Source of the DNA: JBELHR01 sp049606855
GTDB taxonomy: Bacteria > Bacteroidota > Bacteroidia > Flavobacteriales > Flavobacteriaceae
Direction of reading: 5' to 3'
DNA length: 64,000 nt
Assembly (NCBI GenBank): GCA_049606855.1
Contig: JBMYVY010000009.1
Span: forward strand, 1 to 64,000
This document shows, one piece after another, positions 56,862 to 64,000 of the stretch; within the stretch, counting starts at the first letter, position 1; each line of letters opens with the position of its first letter. The notes under the pieces were generated by a model. That model was not told the DNA's origin. It saw only the letters and a program-made list of their open reading frames with translations, and ran no database searches. Made by a program: the position numbers and the translations under genes.

Positions 56862-57242
56862 TTATTTTACTGATTTAATGTACTCGCTAATTGCTAATAG
56901 CGTCTCATCGGGCAAAGTTTTGGTAACTGCAAAATTGGCTTGCATTATAGCTACTTGACCAGGATCAGTGTCGACAATTGCTTCTCCTTCTCCTTTGAGA
57001 AATTTCACCATGTCGTTACCCGTTTCATTGTATTTTGCTGCAATGTCTTTCAATGCAGGACCAATAAGTTTAGTCTGTTCTTGGTGACAGCTTACACAAG
57101 CATTGTCACTGAACAATTGTTTTCCATCTAAACTTGTTTCTTTTTTAGCAGCAGGTGCTGCTTTTTTTTCCTTTTTTTCGCTTCCTCCACATGCTACGAG
57201 AAGGGAGAGAAAAAGGGCGGCAAATAAGTAAGTGATTTTCAT
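56862..57242 (-). CDS. Lipoprotein cytochrome c, class I
   Basis: A 126-aa protein. Lipobox LLVAC (Cys about residue 17), a Lys/Ala-rich linker, then one haem c domain with CVSCH at about residues 49-53, the following IGPALKDIA and the likely Met ligand in VAIMQANFAVTKTLPD or nearby. Probably a membrane-anchored electron carrier to a terminal oxidase. I chose ATG 57242 so that the signal peptide is N-terminal. A TAAATTTG element lies 24 nt upstream. Confidence 0.9.
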   Translation of the reverse strand: MKITYLFAALFLSLLVACGGSEKKEKKAAPAAKKETSLDGKQLFSDNACVSCHQEQTKLIGPALKDIAAKYNETGNDMVKFLKGEGEAIVDTDPGQVAIMQANFAVTKTLPDETLLAISEYIKSVK

Positions 57243-57266
57243 ATAATTTAGCTTTAGCGTTCTTAA

Positions 57267-57274
57267 CAAATTTA
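57267..57274 (-). promoter_or_regulatory. -7 element (TAAATTTG) for the cytochrome c gene
   Basis: On the minus strand TAAATTTG matches TAnnTTTG and lies 24 nt before the ATG at 57242. No -33 TTTG is seen at the right distance. Confidence 0.45.
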
Positions 57275-57368
57275 TCGATTTTTATTAGTAAATTGGCACT
57301 CTAAAGGATGATTTCTCTCCGGAATAAGAAGGAATTTTGAATTATTTAATTTTTTAACAATTTTATTG

Positions 57369-58640
57369 ATGTCAACTGAACTAAACTTAAGCAAACAAGC
57401 TATAGAATTAGAGAACCGTTATGGTGCTCATAATTATCATCCACTACCTGTAGTTTTGGAAAAGGGAGATGGAGTCTTCGTCTGGGATGTAGAAGGAAAA
57501 CGCTATTATGATTTTTTGAGTGCTTATTCAGCGGTTAATCAAGGTCATTGCCACCCAAAAATCATTGGGGCTATGACAGACCAAGCAAAAAAACTAACCC
57601 TGACCTCAAGAGCTTTTTACAACGATCAATTAGGAACTTATGAAAAGTATATGAGTGAATACTTTGGTTTTGATAAAGTTCTTCCAATGAATACTGGAGC
57701 CGAAGCAGTAGAGACTGCTCTTAAAATATGTAGAAGATGGGGGTATGAGAAAAAAGGAATTGAAGCAGATCAAGGCCAAATAATTGTATTTGACCAAAAT
57801 TTTCACGGAAGAACAACCACGATTATTTCATTTTCATCTGATCAGGATGCTCGAAAAAACTTTGGGCCATTTACTTCTGGATTCATAACTGTGGATTATA
57901 ACGACAAAGAGGCGCTTGATTTTGCGTTGAACCTAGACAATGTTATTGGTGTTCTTATCGAGCCAATCCAAGGTGAAGCTGGGGTAAATGTTCCAGCCGA
58001 TGACTTTTTACCTTATGTAGCGAAGAAGTGTAGGGAGAAAAATGTGCTTTTTATGGCGGATGAAATTCAGACAGGAATTGCACGAACTGGAAGTTTATTG
58101 GCTGTTTGTGGAGACTGTTCTTGTGGAAATCGATGTGAAAAACAAGAGACCTATGCTCAAGCTGATATTTTGATTTTAGGTAAAGCTTTATCCGGTGGTT
58201 CTTATCCGGTCTCTGCAGTACTTGCAAATGATGAGGTGATGGAGGTTATTACCCCAGGATCTCACGGTTCTACCTTTGGAGGTAATCCAATTGCTGCTCG
58301 TGTTGCTATTGCTGCATTAGAAGTTGTAGAGGAAGAAGAATTGGCAAAAAATGCAAGAGCAATGGGGGAGCTTTTCAGAGCTGAACTAAATAAATACATT
58401 AAAGATTCTGATCTTGTGAGTTTGGTTAGAGGCCGCGGTTTGCTCAATGCAATCGTGATAAACGACAGCCCTGAAAGTACAACCGCTTGGGATATTTGTA
58501 TGGCATTACGCGATAATGGTTTATTGGCTAAGCCAACCCATGGTAATATTATTCGTTTTGCCCCACCTTTAGTTATGAATCGATCACAATTATTGGATTG
58601 TGTAGGGATTATCATTAAAACACTAAGAGACTTTGAATAA
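57369..58640 (+). CDS. rocD: Ornithine--oxo-acid transaminase with Cys-rich insertion
   Basis: A 423-aa class III aminotransferase that converts ornithine to glutamate-5-semialdehyde. Signatures: RYGAHNYHPLPVVLEKG, LPMNTGAEAVETALKICRRWGY, FMADEIQTGIARTG and the PLP lysine in LGKALSGGSYPVSAV. Between the PLP Asp region and that lysine is an unusual insertion with four cysteines, CGDCSCGNRC (about residue 242), not present in the human or B. subtilis enzyme; it may bind a metal or form disulphides. ATG 57369 is preferred to a TTG three bases upstream. Confidence 0.91.
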   Translation: MSTELNLSKQAIELENRYGAHNYHPLPVVLEKGDGVFVWDVEGKRYYDFLSAYSAVNQGHCHPKIIGAMTDQAKKLTLTSRAFYNDQLGTYEKYMSEYFGFDKVLPMNTGAEAVETALKICRRWGYEKKGIEADQGQIIVFDQNFHGRTTTIISFSSDQDARKNFGPFTSGFITVDYNDKEALDFALNLDNVIGVLIEPIQGEAGVNVPADDFLPYVAKKCREKNVLFMADEIQTGIARTGSLLAVCGDCSCGNRCEKQETYAQADILILGKALSGGSYPVSAVLANDEVMEVITPGSHGSTFGGNPIAARVAIAALEVVEEEELAKNARAMGELFRAELNKYIKDSDLVSLVRGRGLLNAIVINDSPESTTAWDICMALRDNGLLAKPTHGNIIRFAPPLVMNRSQLLDCVGIIIKTLRDFE

Positions 58641-60726
58641 AAAACAAATAGATGCACCTGTAGCCTCAAAAGCCGAAACAATTTTTGAGGCTCATGGTGA
58701 TAAAAGAGTAGATCCATATCATTGGATGCGACTAAGCGATGAGGAGAAAGAACAAGGAAAGTCTAATTTAAAAACGGCAAAAGTTCTAAATTATTTGGAG
58801 GACGAAAATAAGTATTTCGACCAAAAAATGCAGGATACTAAACCACTTAGGGAGGAGCTTTTTGAAGAAATTAAATCGAGAATAAAAGAAGATGATTCCT
58901 CTGTGCCTTACTTTAAAAACGGGTATTATTATATCACGAGATATGAAAAGGGAAGACAATATCCAATTTACACTCGAAAAAAATCGAACCTTGAGGCTAA
59001 AGAGGAGATTTTGTTTGATGTAAACAAAATGGCAGAAGGTTTTGACTATTACAAAATAGGTGGTTTAAGTATAAGTCCCGATAATAAGTGGGTCATCTAT
59101 GGAGAGGATACAGTAAGTAGAAGGCAATATCAACTTAAATTAAAAAATCTAGAAACAGGAGAAATCAAAGATCTCAATATTGGGAATACCACTGGTGGAG
59201 CCATTTGGGCTTTGGACTCCAATACATTTTTTTATACTCAAAATGATGTAACTACCTTGCGCAGTAATAAAATTTTTAGGCATGTTATAACTTCGACGAA
59301 TGATCCAGTTCTGGTTTTTGAAGAGAAAGATGCATCATTTAACACCTTTGTATCCAGTACTAAATCCAAAGCGTTTATTGTTATTGGGAGCTATTCTACT
59401 TTATCTACTGAGTATAGAGTCTTATCAGCAGACCATCCTAAAGCTGAGTTTAAAATAGTCCAAGAAAGAACTGATAATCTAGAGTATAGTCTAACCCATT
59501 ACAAAGATTATTTTTACATACTGACTAATGCAGATGGAGCTACGAACTTTAAGCTCGTTAAGACTCCGATAGATAAAACCTCAAAAAATTATTGGACTGA
59601 TGTTATTGAACATAGAAATGATGTTCTTTTAGAAGACGTGTCAATTTTTCAAGATTTTTTGGTTTTAGAAGAAAGAGAAGAAGGTTTAAATCACATTCGA
59701 TTTAAATATTGGAATGGAAGCAGAGATTTTCGTTTGCCTTTTGAGGAAGAAACCTATTCTGCCTATGTGTATTCAAATCCGGAGTTTGAGACTAGTATTG
59801 TTAGGTATGGTTATAATAGTATGACCACACCGAGTTCAGTGATTGATTTCGATGTAGTTACGGGGAACAAAACCATTATGAAAGAACAAGAAGTCCCTGG
59901 TGGTTTTATTTCTAAAGATTATGAATCAAAACGATTATGGGTGACAGCTTCGGACGGTAAAAAGATTGCTTTATCCATAGTTTATCACAAAGATACCGTG
60001 ATTAGTCATAAGACACCAGTGTTACAATACGCATATGGATCTTACGGTTACACTGTTGATGATAGTTTTAGTGTCAGTAGATTGAGTTTGTTAGACAGAG
60101 GATTTATTTTCGCGCTAGCTCATGTTAGAGGAGGAGAATACTTGGGTCGTCCTTGGTATGAAGATGGAAAGTTATTAAATAAAAAAAATACATTTACGGA
60201 TTTTATTTCATGTTCTGAGTTTTTAATTAAGCACGGATATACTTCTCCAGAGCACTTGTATGCAATGGGTGGATCTGCCGGAGGTTTATTAATGGGAGCT
60301 ATAGTAAACATGAAACCTGAAATATATCACGGTATTGTGGCTCAAGTTCCTTTTGTCGATGTAGTGTCAACCATGCTTGATGATAGTATACCACTTACCA
60401 CAGGAGAATACGATGAATGGGGTAATCCAAATGATGAGGAATATTACCATTATATTAAATCGTATTCACCTTATGATAATGTTTCTGAAAAAGAATATCC
60501 TAATATGTTAGTTTCGACGGGTTATTACGACTCACAAGTACAGTACTGGGAACCCGCTAAATGGGTGGCGAAGCTCCGTGACAAAAAGCGAGATAAAAAT
60601 TTACTGATTATGCACACCGATATGGAAACTGGGCATAGTGGAGCCTCTGGTAGATTTGATGCGATTAAGGAAACTGCGAGAGATTTTTCCTTTTTACTTT
60701 TACTCGAAAATGAATTAAATAAATAG
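58633..60726 (+). CDS. ptrB: Oligopeptidase B (S9A family)
   Basis: A 697-aa serine peptidase cleaving short peptides after basic residues. N-terminal AHGDKRVDPYHWMRL starts the seven-bladed propeller (to about 400), then the alpha/beta-hydrolase domain has the nucleophile in MGGSAGGLLMGA, the Asp region in VSTGYYDSQVQYWEP and the catalytic His in TDMETGHSGASG. No signal peptide. The apparent start is TTG at 58633, overlapping the rocD stop by 8 bp; no in-frame ATG occurs before the conserved N-terminal motif. Confidence 0.9.
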   Translation: MNKKQIDAPVASKAETIFEAHGDKRVDPYHWMRLSDEEKEQGKSNLKTAKVLNYLEDENKYFDQKMQDTKPLREELFEEIKSRIKEDDSSVPYFKNGYYYITRYEKGRQYPIYTRKKSNLEAKEEILFDVNKMAEGFDYYKIGGLSISPDNKWVIYGEDTVSRRQYQLKLKNLETGEIKDLNIGNTTGGAIWALDSNTFFYTQNDVTTLRSNKIFRHVITSTNDPVLVFEEKDASFNTFVSSTKSKAFIVIGSYSTLSTEYRVLSADHPKAEFKIVQERTDNLEYSLTHYKDYFYILTNADGATNFKLVKTPIDKTSKNYWTDVIEHRNDVLLEDVSIFQDFLVLEEREEGLNHIRFKYWNGSRDFRLPFEEETYSAYVYSNPEFETSIVRYGYNSMTTPSSVIDFDVVTGNKTIMKEQEVPGGFISKDYESKRLWVTASDGKKIALSIVYHKDTVISHKTPVLQYAYGSYGYTVDDSFSVSRLSLLDRGFIFALAHVRGGEYLGRPWYEDGKLLNKKNTFTDFISCSEFLIKHGYTSPEHLYAMGGSAGGLLMGAIVNMKPEIYHGIVAQVPFVDVVSTMLDDSIPLTTGEYDEWGNPNDEEYYHYIKSYSPYDNVSEKEYPNMLVSTGYYDSQVQYWEPAKWVAKLRDKKRDKNLLIMHTDMETGHSGASGRFDAIKETARDFSFLLLLENELNK

Positions 60727-60728
60727 TG

Positions 60729-60736
60729 TATATTTG
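60729..60736 (+). promoter_or_regulatory. -7 element (TATATTTG) for the cysteate synthase-like gene
   Basis: TATATTTG matches TAnnTTTG exactly, 21 nt before the ATG at 60758. It lies right after the ptrB stop. There is no clear -33 TTTG, so the call rests on the -7 match. Confidence 0.5.
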
Positions 60737-60757
60737 CCGATATTTGAGAATTCTAGA

Positions 60758-61780
60758 ATGGAAAACGATAATTTGATACAAGACTCTGTACTTGACTTGA
60801 TTGGGAATACTCCAATGGTGAAATTACCATCAGTTACAGCGTCGTACCCCGGTAAGTTTTTTGCCAAATTAGAAGGAATGAACCCTGGCCATTCATCAAA
60901 GGATAGAATAGCTAATTACATTATAGATCAAGCGGAGAAAAATGGTTTGCTTAAGCCTGGAGGAACGATTATTGAAACTACCTCAGGAAACACAGGATTC
61001 TCTTTGGCGATGATCAGTTTGGTAAAAGGATATAATTGTGTTTTGGCAGTTACTTCAAAATCGTCTGTTGATAAAATAGAAATGCTCAAAACTATGGGAG
61101 CGGAAGTACATGTTTGTCCTGCAAATGTGCCACCAGAAGATCCGCGATCGTATTACGAAGTTGCTAAAAGACTACATAAGGAACGTCCAGGTTCTGTTTA
61201 TATTAATCAGTATTTTAATGAATTGAATATTGAAGCTCATTATCACAGTACTGGACCAGAAATTTGGAGGCAAACTCAAGGAAATATTACTCACCTTGTT
61301 GCTGCCAGTGGAACGGGAGGTACCATATCAGGGACTGGAAAATATTTAAAAGAGAAAAATCCTAATGTTAAAATATTAGGCGTTGATGCTGTTGGGTCCG
61401 TAATTAAAGGATACCATGAAACGGGAGCCATTAATCCCGAAGATGCCAAACCATATAAAATTGAAGGATTGGGAAAAAACTTAATTCCTTCAGCTACTGA
61501 TTTTACAATAATTGACCACTATGAGCGTGTTTCGGATGAGGATGCTGCAATTGAGGCTAGAGCTTTGTTAAAGAGCGAAGGGATATTTGCTGGTTATACC
61601 TCTGGTGCTGTAATGCAAGGGATGAAGCAATTTGCCAATTTGGGATATTTTGATGAAAATTCAGTAGTTGTATTGATTTTTCCAGACCATGGATCAAGGT
61701 ATTTATCAAAGGTATACAGTGATCAATGGATGGAAGATCAACAATTTAGTTTAAAAGATAAAAAAACAATAGAACAATAG
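60758..61780 (+). CDS. PLP-dependent cysteine synthase-fold enzyme, probable cysteate synthase (CapA-like)
   Basis: A 340-aa fold-type II PLP enzyme. PLP lysine K48 lies in NPGHSSKDRIANYII, followed by ETTSGNTGFSLA and the phosphate loop AASGTGGTISGTGKYL. It is close to O-acetylserine sulfhydrylase but has changes around the active site (GHSSKDR for GSSVKDR). Directly downstream is an oxoamine synthase-like acyltransferase. In sulfonolipid-making Bacteroidota such a pair makes cysteate from O-phosphoserine and sulfite, then capnine precursor. I infer that role here; cysteine synthesis is the main alternative. ATG 60758 is chosen over TTG 60734. Confidence 0.75.
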   Translation: MENDNLIQDSVLDLIGNTPMVKLPSVTASYPGKFFAKLEGMNPGHSSKDRIANYIIDQAEKNGLLKPGGTIIETTSGNTGFSLAMISLVKGYNCVLAVTSKSSVDKIEMLKTMGAEVHVCPANVPPEDPRSYYEVAKRLHKERPGSVYINQYFNELNIEAHYHSTGPEIWRQTQGNITHLVAASGTGGTISGTGKYLKEKNPNVKILGVDAVGSVIKGYHETGAINPEDAKPYKIEGLGKNLIPSATDFTIIDHYERVSDEDAAIEARALLKSEGIFAGYTSGAVMQGMKQFANLGYFDENSVVVLIFPDHGSRYLSKVYSDQWMEDQQFSLKDKKTIEQ

Positions 61781-61782
61781 TT

Positions 61783-63030
61783 ATGAAGGATTTATTTGAA
61801 AGGATATATGACGATAAAGGACATATAGGAAACTGGGCTGATAAGGCTGAAGGATATTATGTGTTCCCAAAGTTAGAAGGACCTATTTCAAATAGAATGT
61901 TATTCAATGGTAAAAGAGTTGTTACATGGAGTATCAACGATTACCTTGGTTTAGCATCTCACCCAGATGTTATTAAAGCAGATGCAGATGCAGCTGCTGA
62001 ATACGGAATGGCTTACCCAATGGGAGCTAGAATGATGTCGGGGCATACAAAATACCATGAACAATTAGAGCAAGAATGTGCTGATTTTGTAAGTAAGGAA
62101 TCTGCATACTTGGTTAACTTTGGTTACCAAGGTATGGTTTCTGCAATTGATGCATTAGTTTCAAAAAACGATGTAATTGTTTATGATGTCGATACGCATG
62201 CTTGTATTATTGACGGTGTAAGATTACACCCAGGAAAGCGTTTTGTTTATCGTCATAACGATGTGGAATCTCTAGAGAAAAACCTTCAGAGAGCGACATT
62301 AGTAGCTCAAAAGAACAATGGAGGAATTCTTTTGGCTTCTGAAGGAGTGTTTGGAATGCGTGGAGAGCAAGGAAAACTTAAAGAAATTGTAGCTCTTAAA
62401 GAAAAATATAACTTTAGATTACTTGTTGATGATGCACATGGTTTCGGAACTCTTGGTGAAACGGGAGCTGGAACAGGTGAGGAGCAAGGTGTTCAGGATG
62501 GAATAGATGTCTATTTTGCTACTTTTGCCAAATCTATGGCTGGTATCGGTGCATTCTTTGCAGGTGACAAAGACGTTGTTCAATATTTAAAGTACAATAT
62601 GCGTTCTCAAATGTTTGCAAAATCATTGCCTATGGCCATGGTTAAAGGAGCGCTAAAGCGTTTGGACATGTTGCGTTCTATGCCTGAATTGAAAGCTAAG
62701 CTTTGGGAGAACGTTGATGCATTACAAGGGGGGTTAAAAAACGCAGGATTTGACATCGGAACTACAAATACATGTGTGACTCCAGTTTATCTTAAAGGAG
62801 ATATTCCTGAGGCTATGGTGATGGTGAATGATTTAAGAGAGAATCATGGAATTTTCTGTTCAATCGTTGTTTATCCAGTGATCCCTAAAGGAATGATTAT
62901 TTTGAGATTGATTCCAACAGCAGCGCATACTTTGGAGGATGTAGATGAAACTATAACTGCATTTTCTGCGATTCGAGAGAAACTTGAAAATGGAGTGTAT
63001 AAGAAAATGGCAGAAGCGATAAATGCATAA
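61783..63030 (+). CDS. Oxoamine synthase-family PLP enzyme, probable cysteate acyltransferase (CapB-like)
   Basis: A 415-aa alpha-oxoamine synthase (family of serine palmitoyltransferase, KBL, BioF). PLP lysine K250 is in YFATFAKSMAGIGAFF; other signatures: WSINDYLGLASHPDV, GARMMSGHTKYHEQLE, FGYQGMVSAIDALV, YDVDTHACIIDGVRLH, LLASEGVFGMRGEQG and LLVDDAHGFGTLGETGAG. It lies 2 bp after the cysteate synthase-like gene, so they are co-translated. In Bacteroidota the paired enzyme joins cysteate with a fatty acyl thioester to form the capnine backbone. Glycine C-acetyltransferase or serine palmitoyltransferase are alternatives, weaker given the context. Confidence 0.8.
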   Translation: MKDLFERIYDDKGHIGNWADKAEGYYVFPKLEGPISNRMLFNGKRVVTWSINDYLGLASHPDVIKADADAAAEYGMAYPMGARMMSGHTKYHEQLEQECADFVSKESAYLVNFGYQGMVSAIDALVSKNDVIVYDVDTHACIIDGVRLHPGKRFVYRHNDVESLEKNLQRATLVAQKNNGGILLASEGVFGMRGEQGKLKEIVALKEKYNFRLLVDDAHGFGTLGETGAGTGEEQGVQDGIDVYFATFAKSMAGIGAFFAGDKDVVQYLKYNMRSQMFAKSLPMAMVKGALKRLDMLRSMPELKAKLWENVDALQGGLKNAGFDIGTTNTCVTPVYLKGDIPEAMVMVNDLRENHGIFCSIVVYPVIPKGMIILRLIPTAAHTLEDVDETITAFSAIREKLENGVYKKMAEAINA

Positions 63031-63051
63031 GATTTTCTAGATATAAAAATT

Positions 63052-63083
63052 AAAAAGCCGATTCTTTTAAGAATCGGCTTTTT
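63052..63083. terminator. Bidirectional terminator
   Basis: AAAAAGCCGATTCTT and AAGAATCGGCTTTTT form a perfect 15-bp inverted repeat with A and T tracts on either side. It sits between convergent stop codons at 63030 and 63084. Confidence 0.93.
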
Positions 63084-64000
63084 TTATCTTCTTCCGCGAT
63101 GTCCGCGACTTTTTTGTCCTCTTTTTCTTCCAAAACCTTCAGAAGCACTATTTGATGAGCTTCTTTTTGAAGACGATCGTCGATCTCCTCTTCCGCGAGA
63201 GCTTCGCCCTTGATCTCTATCTCCACGTCTTTCTCTGCGTCCTCCAGATTTTTTAGGAGAGGTAAACTCAACGCTTACTCGGCGTCCTTCAAATTCTGAA
63301 CCTTTAAAAACTTCTAATGTTTTCTCAGCATATTCTGCGTCTAATTCAAAGAAAGAAAATTTGTCTAGTATTTCAATTTGACCGATTTCAATATCTCTCT
63401 TTTGATGCTGCTCATTAATTAAGCCCATTAATCGAGGTGGAGTCAATTTATCTTTTCTACCCAAGTTGATAAAGAAACGCTGCATGTTTTCATCCGTTAC
63501 ATGTCTTACGGATTCTCTTCCTCCATCATTAATGTCATCTGCTCCTTTGTAGTATTCAAGGAAATTATTGAATTCAACTGAAACGAATTTTTTAATTAAA
63601 GTTTCACGATCAAGATCCTCTAATTTCGCAAAAATTTGCTCCAAAAATGGAGCTATTTCTGTTTCATTAACCTCCGTGGAATTGATGTTGTCAATAACCG
63701 ACATAAGTTGAATTTTACAGATTTCCGTTCCTGTAGGAACTTGCTTTTCTGCAAATTTCTTTCCAATTCGTTTCTCAATAGGTCTTAATTTATTTACTTC
63801 ACGCTTTGTAAGTAAGGTAATACATATACCTTTATTCCCAGCCCTACCGGTACGTCCACTTCTGTGCGTATAAGTTTCAATTTGATCTGGAAGTTTGTAG
63901 TTTATTACATGTGTTAAGCTGTTTACATCTAAACCTCTTGCTGCCACATCAGTCGCAACCAAGATTTGAATCGTTTTGTTACGAAATTTCTGCATGGTAA
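63084..64000 (-). CDS. DEAD-box RNA helicase, C-terminal part (5' end outside window)
   Basis: The 305 codons visible are the C-terminal half of a DEAD-box helicase. Motif V ILVATDVAARGLDV and motif VI HRSGRTGRAG of the second RecA domain are near the start; then a DbpA-type RNA-binding domain (about visible residues 175-250: MQRFFINLGRKDKLTPPRLMG and YAEKTLEVFKGSEFEGRRVSV) and a basic RGR/SSS tail (about 255-303). The frame remains open past position 64000 with no start codon needed in the window. Likely role: ribosome assembly or RNA turnover, as for DbpA/CsdA-type proteins. Confidence 0.93.
   Translation of the reverse strand, partial: TMQKFRNKTIQILVATDVAARGLDVNSLTHVINYKLPDQIETYTHRSGRTGRAGNKGICITLLTKREVNKLRPIEKRIGKKFAEKQVPTGTEICKIQLMSVIDNINSTEVNETEIAPFLEQIFAKLEDLDRETLIKKFVSVEFNNFLEYYKGADDINDGGRESVRHVTDENMQRFFINLGRKDKLTPPRLMGLINEQHQKRDIEIGQIEILDKFSFFELDAEYAEKTLEVFKGSEFEGRRVSVEFTSPKKSGGRRERRGDRDQGRSSRGRGDRRSSSKRSSSNSASEGFGRKRGQKSRGHRGRR

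Noticed and set aside
63050..63271. Minus-strand 73-aa acidic ORF
   Set aside because: It overlaps the helicase tail and the terminator in another frame; the acidic makeup is a by-product of the arginine-rich codons of the helicase tail.

Overview
The window is a 64 kb chromosomal segment from an AT-rich member of the Bacteroidota, most likely class Flavobacteriia. Four things point there: (i) family content largely confined to that phylum (DUF3276 PUR protein, DUF1573 lipoprotein, YbbR-like protein, DUF4421, DUF6048, DUF6452, DUF6702, a TonB receptor with a carboxypeptidase-D-like N-terminal domain); (ii) housekeeping gene orders typical of flavobacteria (leucine dehydrogenase-nusB-DUF1573-yajC-ybbR-coaE-sensor kinase-regulator-sua5; ftsK-lolA-lptF-ribBA; rlmD-DUF6452-DUF6048); (iii) promoters of the Bacteroidota type (TTTG, about 19 bp, TAnnTTTG) and few Shine-Dalgarno sequences; (iv) a pair of PLP enzymes resembling the first two steps of capnine (sulfonolipid) synthesis. 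I see no prophage, insertion sequence, CRISPR array or integron; the window reads as ordinary, compact core chromosome.

Layout. 1-160: two tandem tRNA-Gly(TCC) genes, the first cut by the window edge. 0.2-3.3 kb: two divergent GNAT acetyltransferases, a PUR-type nucleic-acid-binding protein and an ABC exporter. 3.4-11 kb (+): branched-chain amino-acid dehydrogenase, NusB, a DUF1573 lipoprotein, YajC, a YbbR-domain protein, CoaE, a two-component system and Sua5. 11-17.2 kb: a glycosyltransferase and an orphan HsdR-N nuclease-like protein (-), HolA (+), then a minus-strand operon rlmH-rdgB-FecCD permease-FecE ATPase-M28 peptidase. 17.3-21.2 kb (+): nadC-yihY-hisS-folE. 21.2-22.9 kb: a patatin cluster with two intact genes and one decayed N-terminal fragment. 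22.9-28.4 kb (-): two paralogous secreted M1 metallopeptidases, a DUF6702 protein and a small exported protein interrupted by a frameshift in an A8 run. 28.4-35.2 kb: PepE (+), then ftsK-lolA-lptF-ribBA and tpx (-).

35.3-51.7 kb: lactonase-like propeller (+), PagL-like deacylase, photolyase, SDR/DUF2867 protein and TonB receptor (-), MltF-like transglycosylase (+), a beta-lactamase-fold lipoprotein, a CDF metal transporter and a DUF4421 barrel (-), MATE pump plus a small acidic protein (+), MutS2 (-) and uracil-DNA glycosylase (+). 51.7-57.3 kb (-): rlmD-DUF6452-DUF6048-2OG dioxygenase-56-aa membrane protein-SUI1-nucleoside phosphorylase, flanked by a small lipoprotein and a lipoprotein cytochrome c. 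57.4-63 kb (+): ornithine aminotransferase, oligopeptidase B, then a cysteate-synthase-like and a cysteate-acyltransferase-like enzyme. The window ends inside a DEAD-box helicase (-).

Together the genes cover envelope biogenesis (LolA, LptF, YajC, MltF, PagL-like, sulfonolipid synthesis), RNA/translation upkeep (RlmH, RlmD, Sua5, HisS, SUI1, helicase) and DNA repair (photolyase, Ung, MutS2, RdgB). The most unusual features are the putative sulfonolipid pair, a one-base frameshift in a small secreted protein, a patatin remnant, a short membrane-protein gene easily missed by length cut-offs, and a recurring arrangement in which a -7 promoter element lies 3-5 nt before the start codon, suggesting leaderless transcripts.
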